A stretch of 64,000 bases of DNA from Belliella kenyensis. GTDB lineage: Bacteria > Bacteroidota > Bacteroidia > Cytophagales > Cyclobacteriaceae. The stretch is taken from assembly GCF_022549675.1 (NCBI RefSeq), contig NZ_JAKZGR010000001.1, positions 310,001 to 374,000 of the forward strand, written 5' to 3'. A model generated the notes under the pieces. That model had not been told where the DNA came from. It searched no databases and was given only the letters and a program-made list of their open reading frames with translations. Positions 62,073 to 64,000 of the stretch are shown here, in pieces. The position numbers and the translations under genes were made by a program. Every line of letters starts with the position of its first letter. Position 1 is the first letter of the stretch.

Positions 62073-64000
62073 TTAGAATGAAATATTGAGACCCAATGTA
62101 AATGTTCTAGTAGTAGGGTATTTATCCCTTTCATCATTTCCAGGTGAAAAGCCTAACACACTTACTCCTTCAGGATCTATGCCTTGGTATTTGGTTAAAA
62201 TGAACAGATTAAGTCCAGAAGCATAAATTCTTGCATTCTTCACTACACCTCTACCTGGAAAACTGTAACCAACGGTCAAGTTGTCCAACTTCAAATAATT
62301 CCCACTTTCGATATAATGGCTCACATAGACTAAGTCAGAGTCAAGTCGCTGACCATAAACTGGATTATAGGCTGTATTGAGCAAGTTGTAATCTGTATTT
62401 TTTGGGTTTTCATAGAACATGCGTTGGAAGTTCAAAATATCATGGCCAAAAGCACCTCTAAAATTAACCTCCACATCTACTTTACCATAAGTAAGTGAGT
62501 TATTGAATCCCACAATATGCTTGGGTATTCCGTTTCCATAGAATTGCCTATCTTCTTGCGTTGCTTGGGTGATCGGAACGACCTCACCATTTCTGTTTTC
62601 AATCAACCACAGCCCATCTTCATTCACTCCAACAGATTTCAAGACAAAGAATTGACCTATTGGACCTCCTACTTGAACCCTATGTGTATAGTCTTGAATA
62701 GGTTCTCCAGTTCCGCCTGCATTAAAGAAATCATTGGAAACATCAAATATATCATTCGACAAATCAATCAATTTATTGCGATTAGTGGAATAAGTAAAGT
62801 TGGAATTCCAAACAAACTTAGCTTTTGAAATTGGCTTAACATTTAAAAGAATTTCCACTCCATCATTCTGCATACTACCTGCATTCAGCATCATATTGGG
62901 ATAAAAATAAGGCGGTGTAGGCACTTGGAAATTATACAGCAAATCATTGATATCCCTCCTGTAGAAATCTATTGACCCACTTAGTCTATCTTTGAAAAAG
63001 CTAAAATCAACCCCTATGTTGTATTCAATTTTAGTCTCCCATCTCAAGTCAGGATTAAAGTTACGTGTTGGAATAAATCCTTGTACCCATTGTCCACCAA
63101 CATAAGCTCCTTGAGCTCTATTGAAGTTATAGCTAATTTGTGACAAGTAAGGATTACCTGCAATGGTACCTGTGACACCATAACCAGCCCTCAATTTGAT
63201 ATCCTCAATGTTTGAGATATTTTTCAAAAATGGCTCATTACTAATTCTCCAGCCTACAGAAGCTGCAGGAAAAGAACCCCATTGATAGTTTGCACCAAAT
63301 CTTGAAGAACCTTCTCTTCTGATGCTTGCCATAAACAAGTACTTGTCATCATAACTGTAAGTAAATCTTCCAAAAAATCCAGCAAGCTGCCATTGGCTCT
63401 TACTACTGCCCATACTTGCTTGACCATTTTGCAAAGCGGCACCTGCCCCCAAGTTGTTCCAAGTGTATAGGTCTGTTGGGAAATTCCAGTTACTTGCATT
63501 AAATCCTTCAAAAACAGCATCTTGCCAGCTATAACCTCCTAACACCGTGAAAAAATTCTTGCCAATAGATTTATTAAAGTTACCAGTAAACTCTACTAAG
63601 TTTTCATTGTGAGCACTTGTCGATCTTGAAGCTGTACTATTCCTATTGTTCAACCAGGTATCCGTATGGTTAAAGGTAGTCGCACCACCAAAAAGGTCAT
63701 TGCTTTGCACATTTGAAACCAAGAGTTTCAAATCCAGATTATCTACTGGTGTATAGTTCAAGGATCCACTCATTCTCATTTCGTTGAACCTAGATTGAGA
63801 AGTATATTCATATATCCTAGAGATCGGGTTTTCATAAAAATATCCATTTCGCTCTTGCCAATTTCCTTGGTCATCCCTAACCCTATCCGTCGGATTTCTG
63901 ATCATTGCTTGCCTAAATGCATAGCCATCAGCACCTCCTCTTTCGGATTTAAACACCCTGTTGATGACCTGAACATTTGCCCTAAGCTTATCATCGAACA
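62073..64000 (-). CDS. SusC/RagA TonB-linked outer membrane protein, C-terminal part (cut by window edge)
   Basis: The minus-strand frame is open to the right edge; the visible 642 residues are the C-terminal two thirds of the barrel. Signature pieces are SIRREGSSRFGANYQWGSFPAASVGWRISNEPFLKN, read at about 300 residues before the end in overlapping pieces under the family pattern, plus FNPDLRWETKIEYNIGVDFSFF and the end TFTLGLNISF with a terminal Phe. It imports the ligand bound by SusD using TonB energy. Plug and signal peptide lie outside the window. Confidence 0.95.
   Translation of the reverse strand, partial: FDDKLRANVQVINRVFKSERGGADGYAFRQAMIRNPTDRVRDDQGNWQERNGYFYENPISRIYEYTSQSRFNEMRMSGSLNYTPVDNLDLKLLVSNVQSNDLFGGATTFNHTDTWLNNRNSTASRSTSAHNENLVEFTGNFNKSIGKNFFTVLGGYSWQDAVFEGFNASNWNFPTDLYTWNNLGAGAALQNGQASMGSSKSQWQLAGFFGRFTYSYDDKYLFMASIRREGSSRFGANYQWGSFPAASVGWRISNEPFLKNISNIEDIKLRAGYGVTGTIAGNPYLSQISYNFNRAQGAYVGGQWVQGFIPTRNFNPDLRWETKIEYNIGVDFSFFKDRLSGSIDFYRRDINDLLYNFQVPTPPYFYPNMMLNAGSMQNDGVEILLNVKPISKAKFVWNSNFTYSTNRNKLIDLSNDIFDVSNDFFNAGGTGEPIQDYTHRVQVGGPIGQFFVLKSVGVNEDGLWLIENRNGEVVPITQATQEDRQFYGNGIPKHIVGFNNSLTYGKVDVEVNFRGAFGHDILNFQRMFYENPKNTDYNLLNTAYNPVYGQRLDSDLVYVSHYIESGNYLKLDNLTVGYSFPGRGVVKNARIYASGLNLFILTKYQGIDPEGVSVLGFSPGNDERDKYPTTRTFTLGLNISF

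Overview
The window comes from an AT-rich member of the Bacteroidota, most likely the order Cytophagales (Cyclobacteriaceae-like). The evidence is a SusC/SusD pair, -7 promoter boxes of the form TAnnTTTG, the near absence of Shine-Dalgarno sequences, a TamL lipoprotein, LytS/LytTR regulators and many small families restricted to Bacteroidota. Assignment below order level is inference.

Layout. 1-917: start of a TolC-type efflux gene coupled to a TetR regulator. 1300-9204: a sulfur island. A plus-strand unit (small membrane protein, DoxX, DsrE, SoxB-like metallophosphoesterase) faces a minus-strand unit (persulfide dioxygenase-rhodanese fusion, rhodanese, a methyltransferase remnant, DUF2892, type II sulfide:quinone oxidoreductase), followed by a TauE/SafE exporter. 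The steps parallel the mitochondrial SQOR/ETHE1/rhodanese route. Three promoters carry a matching Crp/Fnr-like palindrome (GTrAC-N4-GTTACA) about 20 bp upstream of a -7 box, and a fourth has a weaker copy. 9400-12628: small membrane proteins, a repeat-rich spacer and a LytS/LytTR two-component pair. 12606-25313: DEAD-box helicase, DoxX-like protein, tyrS, tricorn-like protease, pseudouridine synthase, acyl-CoA oxidase-like enzyme and an envelope protein. 25499-31361: metallophosphoesterase and a tight four-gene operon of circularly permuted ATP-grasp, alpha-E, Anbu proteasome-like peptidase and transglutaminase, a conserved but poorly understood peptide-making/processing system. 31641-40104: metG, TetR, an unusually long ligA, dapA, xseA/xseB. 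40203-54584: envelope proteins, a DUF2891 lipoprotein coupled to an Nramp-like transporter with altered metal ligands, dienelactone hydrolase, BASS transporter, TrmH, TamL, aspartoacylase family, murB, dCMP deaminase, TerC and Ppx/GppA. 54695-59109: fahA and an operon containing DUF2256, MazG, dtd, an atypical SDR and YkvA. 59812-59984: tRNA-Ser(GCU) and tRNA-Pro(UGG). 60470-64000: SusD and the 3' part of SusC.

Two repeat structures are not explained by genes. One is a dispersed intergenic element of about 155 bp with two close copies in opposite orientations (8157-8312 and 60244-60400) and two diverged relatives (15963-16110 and 43380-43510). The other is a tandem array with a period near 140 bp at 9841-10180. 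No CRISPR array, complete insertion sequence, rRNA or prophage was found. All identifications come from reading motifs and gene order; no database search was run.
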